The notes beneath the pieces were generated by a model, which worked only from the letters and a program-made list of their open reading frames with translations, searched no databases and was not told the DNA's origin. The translations under genes were made by a program, and so were the position numbers. 64,000 nucleotides of DNA, taken from assembly GCA_028293545.1 (NCBI GenBank), contig JAQGOP010000006.1, forward strand, positions 56,488-120,487. The letters run 5' to 3'. Position 1 is the stretch's first letter. Every line of letters starts with the position of its first letter. Origin of the DNA: Verrucomicrobiota bacterium (lineage in GTDB: Bacteria; Verrucomicrobiota; Verrucomicrobiia; Opitutales; Opitutaceae). Below are positions 45,564-52,950 of the stretch, in pieces.

Positions 45564-45605
45564 GGGGAAGTAAGGTGAAGCGGGTGGATCAGCGTTTGTA
45601 GCCGG

Positions 45606-45640
45606 GATGCTCGCTACTCGTTACCCGCTACTCACTATTT
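45606..45640 (-). repeat. GTAGCGGGTAACGAGTAGCGAG-type repeat
   Basis: On the minus strand it reads GTGAGTAGCGGGTAACGAGT and continues AGCGAG; the same unit occurs at 16339-16368. It lies in the 78-bp gap between the Rrf2 gene and cysE, so it is transcribed with the operon. Confidence 0.6.
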
Positions 45641-45641
45641 T

Positions 45642-46055
45642 TCAAATGTGGTACATCTCGCTCGGGGTTTTGGTAATGAGGGAATCGAGGGTGATTTCCT
45701 GCGCCCTTTCCTCGAGCACGGCGCGGAGCTCGGCCCAGATTTCCTTCATCCGCCGGCCGGTGCGACCCGCATAGTTGCCGCTGGATTCGATGAGCTCGCC
45801 GTCGATGGCCTTCATGATCTCGCAGAGATTGACCTGGTCGGGCGAACGCGAAAGCGCGTAGCCGCCCTGGACCCCGCGCTTGCTGATGATGAGGCCGGCG
45901 TCGCGCAGTTCGCACAGGATCTGGGCGAGAAAATTCACCGGCACATCCTCGATGCGGCTGAGCTGGTCGATCTGCGTCAATTCTCCCGACGCGTAAACCC
46001 GTCCCATTTCGGCGAGGACGCGGCAGGCATAGTCGACTTTTACGGAGAGTTTCAC
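45642..46055 (-). CDS. Rrf2 family transcriptional regulator (CymR-like)
   Basis: A 137-residue regulator. The winged helix-turn-helix (about 1-80) has KLSVKVDYACRVLAEMGRVY, LSRIEDVPVNFLAQILCELR and KRGVQGGYALSRSPDQVNL, followed by the dimer helix CEIMKAIDGEL. The three spaced Cys for an Fe-S cluster (as in IscR/NsrR) are missing from the second half, so an Fe-S cofactor is unlikely; the CymR class senses O-acetylserine/cysteine through CysK instead. Its place between cysN and cysE supports a role in sulfur control. A target could be the inverted repeat in the cysI-cobA intergenic region. Confidence 0.88.
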   Translation of the reverse strand: MKLSVKVDYACRVLAEMGRVYASGELTQIDQLSRIEDVPVNFLAQILCELRDAGLIISKRGVQGGYALSRSPDQVNLCEIMKAIDGELIESSGNYAGRTGRRMKEIWAELRAVLEERAQEITLDSLITKTPSEMYHI

Positions 46056-46080
46056 AGATGGGGAGAGGGGCTTGAATTCG

Positions 46081-46104
46081 GGAGCAGGCGAGCCGCCTCG
46101 CGAC
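46081..46104 (-). repeat. Family A repeat, copy 7, degenerate
   Basis: GGAGCAGGCGAGCCGCCTCG on the plus strand matches the reverse consensus with substitutions and a partial loss of the tail. It lies 5 bp after the cysN stop codon, so it also sits at a gene end without providing the stop. Confidence 0.7.
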
Positions 46105-46108
46105 CTGA

Positions 46109-47527
46109 TCAGATGACGAACTCGTCGTTTTCCGGACGGACGACTTCGGTGGGGGGAAAGAGCATGCCGGCGGCAACGGTGGAGTGGGTGCCGTGTTCAA
46201 TGAGGATGAACGAACCGGTGAGACGATTGGTTTCGTAACCGTCGAAAATCACCGGTGAGGCGGTGCGAAGGCGGATTTCGCCGATGTCATTCAGCCCGAG
46301 GGTGGCGGGCGCGGCTTCCTGGTCGAAGGTGCTGATGTTAAGGCGGTGAGTGATCTCGGTCACGACGACCTGCACGGTATGGGTCGTGTGCTTGAGGAAA
46401 TATTTTTTGCCAACCTGGAGCGGGCGCTGGTGCATCCAGCAGACGTTCGCGCGCAGGGTCGTGCTGGCGCCGGGGAGATGATCTTCCCACGCGACGATCA
46501 TGTTGCCGCGGCTGACATCGAGATCGTGCTCGAGGAGGAGCGTGACCGATTGCGGGCAGAACGCCTCGGCGACGGGGCCGTCGAAGGTATGGATTTCCTT
46601 CACGGTGGTGACGTTGCCACTCGGGAGGACCATGACCTTCTGGCCCTGGCGCACGATGCCGCCGGCGATCTGGCCGCTGAAGCCGCGGAAATCATGGAGC
46701 TTGGGCTCGGTGGGATTGTGGGGGCGGTTGACCCACTGCACCGGGAATCGAAAACCGTTGAGATTCCAATCGCTGCCGATGTGGACGGCTTCAAGGTGCT
46801 GGAGGAGGGTGGGCCCGGGATACCACGGTGCGTTGACGGAGGCATCGACGACGTTGTCGCCGAGCAGCGCGCTGATCGGGATGAATTTTACGTCCTTGAT
46901 GTCGAGGCGCGGCAGGAAGGATTCAAACTCGGCGCGGATTTCGTTGAACCGCTCCTCGCTCCAACCGACGAGGTCCATCTTGTTGACCGCGACGACGAGA
47001 TGCGGGATGCGGAGCAAAGCGGTGAGGTAGGTGTGACGACGGCTTTGTTCGATTACTCCGGCGCGGGCGTCGACGAGCACGATGGACAGGTTGGCGGCCG
47101 ATGCGCCGGTGACCATGTTGCGCGTGTACTGGATGTGGCCCGGAGTGTCGGCGATGATGAACTTGCGCCGCGGCGTGGCGAAGTAGCGGTATGCGACGTC
47201 GATCGTGATCCCCTGCTCGCGTTCGGCGCGGAGGCCGTCGGTGAGATTGGCGAGATTGACCTGGCCGCCGCCGGTGATGTCGGCGGAACGCTCCAGCGCC
47301 TCGAGCTGGTCCTCCATCAACGACTTTGAATCATACAACAAACGCCCGATGAGGGTGGATTTCCCATCGTCGACCGAGCCGCAAGTGTTGAAGCGCAGCA
47401 GGTCAACGGGCGGATGACGCGGGCTGTTCGCAGATCTCGGTTCGGAGTTCGCTGCACGCGAAGGCGACACGGAGAGATCGACGTCGGCGTAGCGCGCGGT
47501 GGTGATGGGAAAGGGCTCAGCAGGCAT
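46109..47527 (-). CDS. cysN: Sulfate adenylyltransferase subunit 1 (GTPase)
   Basis: A 472-residue CysN. GTP hydrolysis by CysN drives APS formation by CysD from sulfate and ATP. Motifs are TCGSVDDGKSTLIGRLLYDS (G1), GITIDVAYRYF (G2), IADTPGHIQYTRNM (G3), AVNKMDLVGW (G4) and ISALLGDNV (G5), followed by two translation-factor-like beta barrels. The protein ends at the second barrel; no APS kinase (CysC) domain is fused, in contrast with NodQ. A 40-residue Ser/Pro/Arg-rich N-terminal lead precedes the GTPase fold, so the true start might be internal. CysD lies directly upstream. Confidence 0.95.
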   Translation of the reverse strand: MPAEPFPITTARYADVDLSVSPSRAANSEPRSANSPRHPPVDLLRFNTCGSVDDGKSTLIGRLLYDSKSLMEDQLEALERSADITGGGQVNLANLTDGLRAEREQGITIDVAYRYFATPRRKFIIADTPGHIQYTRNMVTGASAANLSIVLVDARAGVIEQSRRHTYLTALLRIPHLVVAVNKMDLVGWSEERFNEIRAEFESFLPRLDIKDVKFIPISALLGDNVVDASVNAPWYPGPTLLQHLEAVHIGSDWNLNGFRFPVQWVNRPHNPTEPKLHDFRGFSGQIAGGIVRQGQKVMVLPSGNVTTVKEIHTFDGPVAEAFCPQSVTLLLEHDLDVSRGNMIVAWEDHLPGASTTLRANVCWMHQRPLQVGKKYFLKHTTHTVQVVVTEITHRLNISTFDQEAAPATLGLNDIGEIRLRTASPVIFDGYETNRLTGSFILIEHGTHSTVAAGMLFPPTEVVRPENDEFVI

Positions 47528-47626
47528 GAAATTAATTTGAACCGCCGACGAGGCGCACCAGGCCGCGAACGAGCTGGCCCGCTTGGCGGCGGTCCCCGCG
47601 AACTGTGGTTTTTGAGCTGCGCAACA

Positions 47627-48529
47627 TCAGAAGTACCCCGCTTTTTTCCGGTCTTCCATTGCGGCCTCGGATGACTTGTCGTCGGCGCGGCTGCCCCGTT
47701 CGGTGACGCGGGCGGCGGCGATTTCCGTGATGATATCCTCCACGGAATCGGCGGGCGATTCGACCATGCCGGTGCTGATGATGTCGCCGATGGTGCGAAC
47801 GCGCACGACGAGTTCTCGAACCTCCTCGTTCGGCTTCGGCGGCACCAGCTGGTTCACCGGAAGCCACTGGCCCTGGCGCCGGACGCAGAGGCGGCGGTGG
47901 CTGAAATAAATCGTCGGGACTTCGAGCCGTTCGCGGCGGATGTATTCCCACACGTCCTGCTCGGTCCAATTGCTCAACGGGAAAACGCGCATGTTTTCCC
48001 CGGGATTGAGGCGGCCGTTGTAGAGATTCCAGATCTCGGGGCGCTGGTTCTTCGGGTCCCACTGGCCGAAGCTGTCGCGGAAACTGAAGAAGCGTTCCTT
48101 GGCGCGGGCTTTTTCCTCGTCGCGCCGTGCGCCGCCGATGCAGCAGTCGAAGCGAAATTCCTCGATGGCCGCGAGCAGGGTCGGGATCTGCAGGCGGTTG
48201 CGACTCACCTCGCCGGGGGCGGGAGTGGAGATGCCCCGCGCGATCGCGTCCTCGACGGTGCGGATGATGAGGCGCGAACCTAACTCCTTGGCGCGGTGAT
48301 CGCGGAAAATATTGAGTTCCGGAAAATGGTGGCCGGTGTCGACGTTGAGCAACGGCATCGGCAGCTCCGAAGGACGAAATGCTTTTTCCGCGAGGCGCAG
48401 CAGGCAGATCGAGTCTTTTCCGCCGGAAAAAAGCAGGGCCGGGCGTTCGAACTCCCCGGCCACTTCCCGCATGATATGGATCGCCTCAGTCTCGAGATAT
48501 TGGAGGTGGTCTAGGTGGTAGGTGGACAT
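47627..48529 (-). CDS. cysD: Sulfate adenylyltransferase subunit 2
   Basis: A 300-residue CysD of the PP-loop ATP pyrophosphatase fold. Starting MSTYHLDHLQYLETEAIHI, it carries the PP-loop LLFSGGKDSICLLRLAEKAF, then VDTGHHFPELNIFRD, CIGGARRDEEKARAKERFFS and WDPKNQRPEIWNLYNGR. It transfers the adenylyl group of ATP to sulfate with help from CysN, whose gene is 99 bp downstream. The length matches the family. It is expressed from the same polycistronic run as cysH and cysI upstream. Confidence 0.96.
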   Translation of the reverse strand: MSTYHLDHLQYLETEAIHIMREVAGEFERPALLFSGGKDSICLLRLAEKAFRPSELPMPLLNVDTGHHFPELNIFRDHRAKELGSRLIIRTVEDAIARGISTPAPGEVSRNRLQIPTLLAAIEEFRFDCCIGGARRDEEKARAKERFFSFRDSFGQWDPKNQRPEIWNLYNGRLNPGENMRVFPLSNWTEQDVWEYIRRERLEVPTIYFSHRRLCVRRQGQWLPVNQLVPPKPNEEVRELVVRVRTIGDIISTGMVESPADSVEDIITEIAAARVTERGSRADDKSSEAAMEDRKKAGYF

Positions 48530-48673
48530 GCGGGGAAATTTCGAAGGTCAAAATTCGAAATTCGAAGGAGAGGCGGAAAAGCCGGAATTTTGGAAAAGAT
48601 GGAACTTGAACCCGGGAAGGAAGCGGAAGACTTCCCGAAATATTGATCGTTGGTTTAAAATTTCCCTCGAATT

Positions 48674-49324
48674 TTAGCGCGCTTTCCCGCCCCACGAGGC
48701 GTGCAGGCCACATTCGCGCTTTTCGTCGGCTTTGGCGGGATCGAAATAATCCCACTCGTTCGGGAGATCGTTCTTTGCGAGGTAGGCTTCGAGCTCGGTG
48801 TCGTTCCAGTGGAAGAATGGGCTGACCTTGAGCGCGCCGAAATTTTCGTCATGGGAAACGATATCGAGCCCGGCGCGGTTGGGATTCTGGACTTTGCGCA
48901 GGGCGGTGATCCACACCACGGGCGCGAGTTCGCGCATGCCGCGCTGGAAGGGCTCGAGCTTCATCTGCCGGCTGAACTCCTTGAGGCCGGTTTCGTCGGC
49001 GAGATCGGGCACCGGCCCGAAAACGGCGTCGCGATGCGCGGGCGTGAGCAGCGGGAGGTAGGCCTTGAGATTCAGTTTGAGCCGCGCCTTGAGGTTCTCC
49101 GCGTGGAGGTAGGTCGCGGCGCGGTTATAGCCGTGGTCGACCCATAGCACGGGAATATCGGGCTGGGCCTGGACGGCCACGTGGAGGATGGCGGCCTCGT
49201 ATGGGCGGAAATTCGTCGAGACCAGGGCGCGGCCCTGGGATTTCTCGAGGGCCCAGCGAACGATCTCGAGCGGGGAGCGGGAACGCAGCTCGACGTTGGA
49301 GCGTTGGATTTCTTCAGGAGTCAT
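48674..49324 (-). CDS. cysH: Phosphoadenylyl-sulfate reductase (PAPS type)
   Basis: A 216-residue CysH, reducing activated sulfate to sulfite with thioredoxin. The PP-loop-type N-terminus has GRALVSTNFRPYEAAILHV and WVDHGYNRAATYLHAE. The catalytic loop is KRECGLHASW near the C-terminus, with the ECGLH motif. It is the only cysteine in the protein: the CC and CxxC pairs that ligate the [4Fe-4S] cluster in APS reductases are absent. By established rules this is a PAPS reductase, so an APS kinase is needed; none is in the window. The gene lies between cysI and cysD. Confidence 0.9.
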   Translation of the reverse strand: MTPEEIQRSNVELRSRSPLEIVRWALEKSQGRALVSTNFRPYEAAILHVAVQAQPDIPVLWVDHGYNRAATYLHAENLKARLKLNLKAYLPLLTPAHRDAVFGPVPDLADETGLKEFSRQMKLEPFQRGMRELAPVVWITALRKVQNPNRAGLDIVSHDENFGALKVSPFFHWNDTELEAYLAKNDLPNEWDYFDPAKADEKRECGLHASWGGKAR

Positions 49325-49345
49325 GACGAATTTCGGGCGGGATAC

Positions 49346-51100
49346 TCAGGTGCTCGCGGGCTCCGCGACGGTGGCGGGCGCCGCGGTGAGTTTGGCCGCG
49401 GCAGCGGCGGCCTCGGCGACGGCGACCTCGGGCCAGAAGACGCGCGCGGCGAAATCGCCGAAACGTTCGTGGTCAGAGCGGTTTTCCTTCCATCGCGAAA
49501 GCAAGGGGCGAAGTTCGGTTTCGATGTCGGTCTCCTTGATCACGTCCTTATAGACCCGATTGAGGCGGGTGCCGGCGGCGTTGCCGCCCAGCCAGAGTTG
49601 GTAGCGACCGGGAGCTTTGCCGACGAAGGCGATTTCGGCCATGTACGGGCGGGCACAACCGTTGGGGCAGCCGGTGGAGCGGATGATGATTTCTTCGCCG
49701 CCGAGGCCGAGCTCGCCGCCGAGTTTCTCGATGCGGTCGATGAGCCCGGGCAGCATGCGCTCGGATTCGGCGAGGGCCAGGCCGCAGGTCGGCAGGGCGG
49801 GGCAAGCCATCGCCGCGGCGTGGAGGACGGAGGCCTGCTGGTCGACTTTGACGCCGTGCTTCGTGAGCAGGGCATTGAGCGGGACGCGATTGGCGTCGCT
49901 GATATTGGCGAGGATGACGTTCTGGTTGGCGGACAGGCGGAACTCGATGGCGGGAAATTTCTCGGCGACTTCGCGGAGCGCAGCCTTCATCGAGTGGCCG
50001 GGGACGTTCTTGATGCGTCCGGTTTCGACGAAGAGCGTGAGGAAAAGTTTGCCGTCGACGGCGCGGTGCCAGCCGTAGAGATCGCCGGTCGTGGTAAATT
50101 CGAAGCGCCGCACGCCCGACAGGACGTTCCCGCTGCGACGGTTGACCTCCTCGTGCATCCACGCGGCCCCGCGTTCCTCGACGACGTATTTCAGGCGCGC
50201 GTGCTTGCGGTTCGTGCGGTCGCCGAAATCGCGGTGGATCGTGAGGACGGCCCGGCCGACGGTTTCAAGATGTTCGGGAAGGACGAAGCCGATCACATCG
50301 GCGAGGCGCGGATAGGTCTGAACATTGCCGTGGCTACGGCCCATGCCGCCGCCCACCGCGACATTGTAACCAAGGACCTTGTCCCCTTCGACGATGGCGA
50401 TGAAGCCGAGGTCATTGGTGTAAATGTCCATGTCGTTCACGGGGGGAATGACGAAGGACGCCTTGAATTTCCGCGGTAGGTAATTCGGGCCGTAGAGGGG
50501 ATCGACAAAGCTCTTGGTCGCCGGGTCGTCGAGGTTGAGCTGAACGTTGTCGATCCAGATCGAGTGATAGGCGGGCGTCTGCGGCGCCAGCGCGTGCATG
50601 AGCCGGATGCTGTGTGCGTAAACCTCCTCGCGCGCCTTGGTGTAGGCGGGCGTGGGCGAAGCGGTGACGTTGCGGTTGACGTCGCCGCAGGCGGCGAGGG
50701 TAGAAAGGAGCGACTCGTTGATTTTCTTGATCAGCGTGCCGAGGCCGGACTTGAGGACGCCGTGAAACTGGATGCTCTGGCGCGTCGTGATGCGCAGGGT
50801 GTCGTTGCCGTAGTTGGTCGCGAGATCGTCGAAAGTGATCCACTGCTGCGCGGTCATGACGCCGCCCGGGATGCGTCCCCGGATCATCATCATGTATTTC
50901 TTCGCGGTCTTCCGGAGGTCGCGGTCGTCCTGCTGGTAAATGCCGTGAAACTTGAGGAATTGCTCATCGGTTTCCGCAAAGCGCTCGGCGGCGGGATCGG
51001 TGAGAACCGTCGAGATGGATCCGCCGAGCGTCGGATCGGCGAGCTTCATCAGCTCATTCTTGGAAAGGGCGGCCGGAACGGTGGGAGCAGGGGCGGACAT
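49346..51100 (-). CDS. cysI: Sulfite reductase hemoprotein (beta) subunit
   Basis: A 584-residue siroheme/[4Fe-4S] sulfite reductase, six-electron reduction of sulfite to sulfide. The two ferredoxin-like repeats begin LKFHGIYQQDDRDLRK and MMMIRGRIPGGVMTAQQW. Later stretches include TTRQSIQFHGVLKSGLG, NVTASPTPAYT, RKFKASFVIPP, NVAVGGGMGRSHG and FLTLFVETGRIKN. The cluster ligands are MACPALPTCGLALAESER and RSTGCPNGCARPYMAE. The C-terminal 40 residues are Ala-rich and atypical. It is the first gene of the sulfate operon, divergent from cobA. The flavoprotein CysJ is not adjacent, so a ferredoxin or another reductase likely supplies electrons. Confidence 0.95.
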   Translation of the reverse strand: MSAPAPTVPAALSKNELMKLADPTLGGSISTVLTDPAAERFAETDEQFLKFHGIYQQDDRDLRKTAKKYMMMIRGRIPGGVMTAQQWITFDDLATNYGNDTLRITTRQSIQFHGVLKSGLGTLIKKINESLLSTLAACGDVNRNVTASPTPAYTKAREEVYAHSIRLMHALAPQTPAYHSIWIDNVQLNLDDPATKSFVDPLYGPNYLPRKFKASFVIPPVNDMDIYTNDLGFIAIVEGDKVLGYNVAVGGGMGRSHGNVQTYPRLADVIGFVLPEHLETVGRAVLTIHRDFGDRTNRKHARLKYVVEERGAAWMHEEVNRRSGNVLSGVRRFEFTTTGDLYGWHRAVDGKLFLTLFVETGRIKNVPGHSMKAALREVAEKFPAIEFRLSANQNVILANISDANRVPLNALLTKHGVKVDQQASVLHAAAMACPALPTCGLALAESERMLPGLIDRIEKLGGELGLGGEEIIIRSTGCPNGCARPYMAEIAFVGKAPGRYQLWLGGNAAGTRLNRVYKDVIKETDIETELRPLLSRWKENRSDHERFGDFAARVFWPEVAVAEAAAAAAKLTAAPATVAEPAST

Positions 51101-51111
51101 GGAAAACTTTA

Positions 51112-51142
51112 TAGTTGATTAGCTGACTCAAGAACTCAACTA
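51112..51142. promoter_or_regulatory. Inverted repeat in the cysI-cobA divergent promoter region
   Basis: TAGTTGA at 51112-51118 and TCAACTA at 51136-51142 are exact complements 17 bp apart, inside the 50-bp gap between the divergent ATGs. The whole gap is AT-rich for this genome, which suits promoters. A regulator bound here could control both operons; the encoded Rrf2 protein is the obvious candidate, by inference only. Confidence 0.5.
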
Positions 51143-51150
51143 ATGGAATT

Positions 51151-51957
51151 ATGTCCAGTAAAGAAGGAAACGCGCCCTATGACATAAAGGGCAAAGTCAC
51201 CTTGGTCGGAGCCGGCCCAGGGGCGCCCGACCTGATCACGCTGCGTGGTCAACTTGCTCTTGTTAAGGCAGATGTGATTATTTACGACGACTTGGCCAAT
51301 GCTGAGCTGCTGACGGTCTGCCGGGCGGACGCGGTTAAAATTTATGTGGGGAAGCGGGCGGGACGCCATTACATGCCGCAGGAGGAGATCGGGGCGATTC
51401 TGGTTCGCGAGGCGTTGCCGGGACGCAAAGTAGTGCGGCTGAAAGGCGGGGATCCGCTGGTTTTTGGACGCGGGGGCGAAGAGGCCGAGCTCCTGACGAA
51501 GGCCGGGATCGATTTCGAGATCGTGCCGGGGGTGACCGCGGCGTCGGCGGCGGGGGCAATGGCGGGAATTCCGCTGACACAGCGCGGAGTGGCCTCGGCG
51601 GTGGTGTTCGTGACGGGACATGAGTGTCGCGACAAATCGCCGGAGGCGGAAGTGGATTGGGCGGCGCTCGCGCGGACGCGTGCGACGTTGTGCATCTACA
51701 TGGGGGCGCGCCGATTGAGCGCGATCGCTGCGGCGTTGATCCAAGGTGGATTGAGCGGCGACACTCCGATGGCGGTGGTGACGAATGCGTCGTTGGCGAA
51801 CGAGGCTGTTTCCGTGGGTGTGCTCGACGATGCGGAGCTGCTGGCGTCGGCGGCGGTGGGCCAGCCGGCCTTGATCATCGTCGGTGAAGTGGTGCGGTTG
51901 CGGGAGATTTTGGCCGAGGCGCGCGAAGGGTCGTTTCAATCGGCTGATCGACTTTAG
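51151..51957 (+). CDS. cobA: Uroporphyrinogen-III C-methyltransferase
   Basis: A 268-residue SUMT of the tetrapyrrole methylase family; it methylates uroporphyrinogen III at C2 and C7 to precorrin-2, the first committed step to siroheme. Conserved regions are GKVTLVGAGPGAPDLITLRG, LANAELL, KRAGRHYMPQEEI, RLKGGDPLVFGRGGEEAELL, EIVPGVTAASAAGAMAGIPLTQRG and CIYMGARRL with the C-terminal PALIIVGEVVRL. No CysG-type dehydrogenase/ferrochelatase domain is fused; those activities must come from other genes, chelation perhaps from the next one. It is divergent from cysI, whose product needs siroheme. Confidence 0.95.
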   Translation: MSSKEGNAPYDIKGKVTLVGAGPGAPDLITLRGQLALVKADVIIYDDLANAELLTVCRADAVKIYVGKRAGRHYMPQEEIGAILVREALPGRKVVRLKGGDPLVFGRGGEEAELLTKAGIDFEIVPGVTAASAAGAMAGIPLTQRGVASAVVFVTGHECRDKSPEAEVDWAALARTRATLCIYMGARRLSAIAAALIQGGLSGDTPMAVVTNASLANEAVSVGVLDDAELLASAAVGQPALIIVGEVVRLREILAEAREGSFQSADRL

Positions 51958-52044
51958 CTGGGTTGCTTCGCCAGCCTGCAAAGACGGGCACGCGCACAAT
52001 GACATCCTTGAACCAGCCGTTCGTTAACTAAGGACGGGCAAACC

Positions 52045-52950
52045 GTGAAGCACACCCAATTACAAAATTTCGGCCGGGAAATCTGGTTGTTGGACAACGG
52101 CTCGCTGGCGCCGGCTTCGATCCGGCAGCATCGCCGGATCGCCGCGGCGCTGGGAAAGAAAATCGCGCGGACGGTCACTCCGGTGTCGGTGCTGCATTCG
52201 AACCGGGTGCCACCGGCCAGTCTAGGGGGAAAGAAAGCGGAGATTTTCGAACACGCGCTGAAGCGGGCGGTCGCCGCGGGGACGCGCGCGGTGGAGATTT
52301 TGCCGCTGTTCGTGGGCCCGAGCGGGGCGCTGACGGACTACGTGCCCCTGCGTCTCGCGGGAATGAGGAAGGAGTGCCCGGAGCTGCGAGTCGGCATGGC
52401 CGAGGCGCTGGGCGCCCCGCGCGATGACGTGTTGGCGCGAATTCTCGCGAGCGAGGTTCGAGTGAAGTTAACCCCGGCATTTTTGCGGGGAGCGAAGGCG
52501 AAGATCGCAGTGGTCGACCACGGAAGTCCGTCGCGGGCGGTGACACGGGTCCGGAACCGTGTGGCGAAGACGCTGCAGCGCTTGCTGGGAGCGTCCGTGG
52601 CCCAGGTGGCTCCATGCAGCATGGAACGGCGGGCCGATGCAGAATTCGATTTCAACAAACCACTGTTGGCAGAACTTTTGTCCAAGCCGGGTTGGAATGA
52701 AGGGCCGGTGGTGGTCGCGCAATTGTTCCTGCTGCCCGGTCGTCACGCGGGGCCGCGCGGCGACCTTGCGCAAATTTGCCGCGAGGCAAAGGCGATGGAG
52801 CCGGGACTGAGAATCACGCGTACGAAATTACTCGGGACGAATCCGGCGTTGGTTGGCTTGTTGGCGACACGTTGGAGGGAGCTGGCCAAATCAAAGGCCA
52901 AATTGCCCCGGGGAATTCGCGCAGTTCGGCGTCGACTCGGTTCGCGGTGA
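52045..52950 (+). CDS. Sirohydrochlorin chelatase-like protein (CbiX family)
   Basis: A 301-residue two-domain CbiX-type chelatase. The first half has LLDNGSLAPASIRQHRRI (Asn replacing the usual His of DHGS) and EILPLFVGPSGALTDYVP. The second half has AVVDHGSPSRAVTRVRNRVA and QLFLLPGRHAGPRGDLAQI, with His in both motifs that bind metal. The product likely inserts iron (siroheme) or cobalt. It starts with GTG 52045, 88 bp after cobA, and its stop overlaps a possible GTG start of the esterase gene by 4 bp. Loss of the first-domain His suggests only one active half. CbiX is the nearest name; the symbol is left blank because the metal is unknown. Confidence 0.8.
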   Translation: MKHTQLQNFGREIWLLDNGSLAPASIRQHRRIAAALGKKIARTVTPVSVLHSNRVPPASLGGKKAEIFEHALKRAVAAGTRAVEILPLFVGPSGALTDYVPLRLAGMRKECPELRVGMAEALGAPRDDVLARILASEVRVKLTPAFLRGAKAKIAVVDHGSPSRAVTRVRNRVAKTLQRLLGASVAQVAPCSMERRADAEFDFNKPLLAELLSKPGWNEGPVVVAQLFLLPGRHAGPRGDLAQICREAKAMEPGLRITRTKLLGTNPALVGLLATRWRELAKSKAKLPRGIRAVRRRLGSR

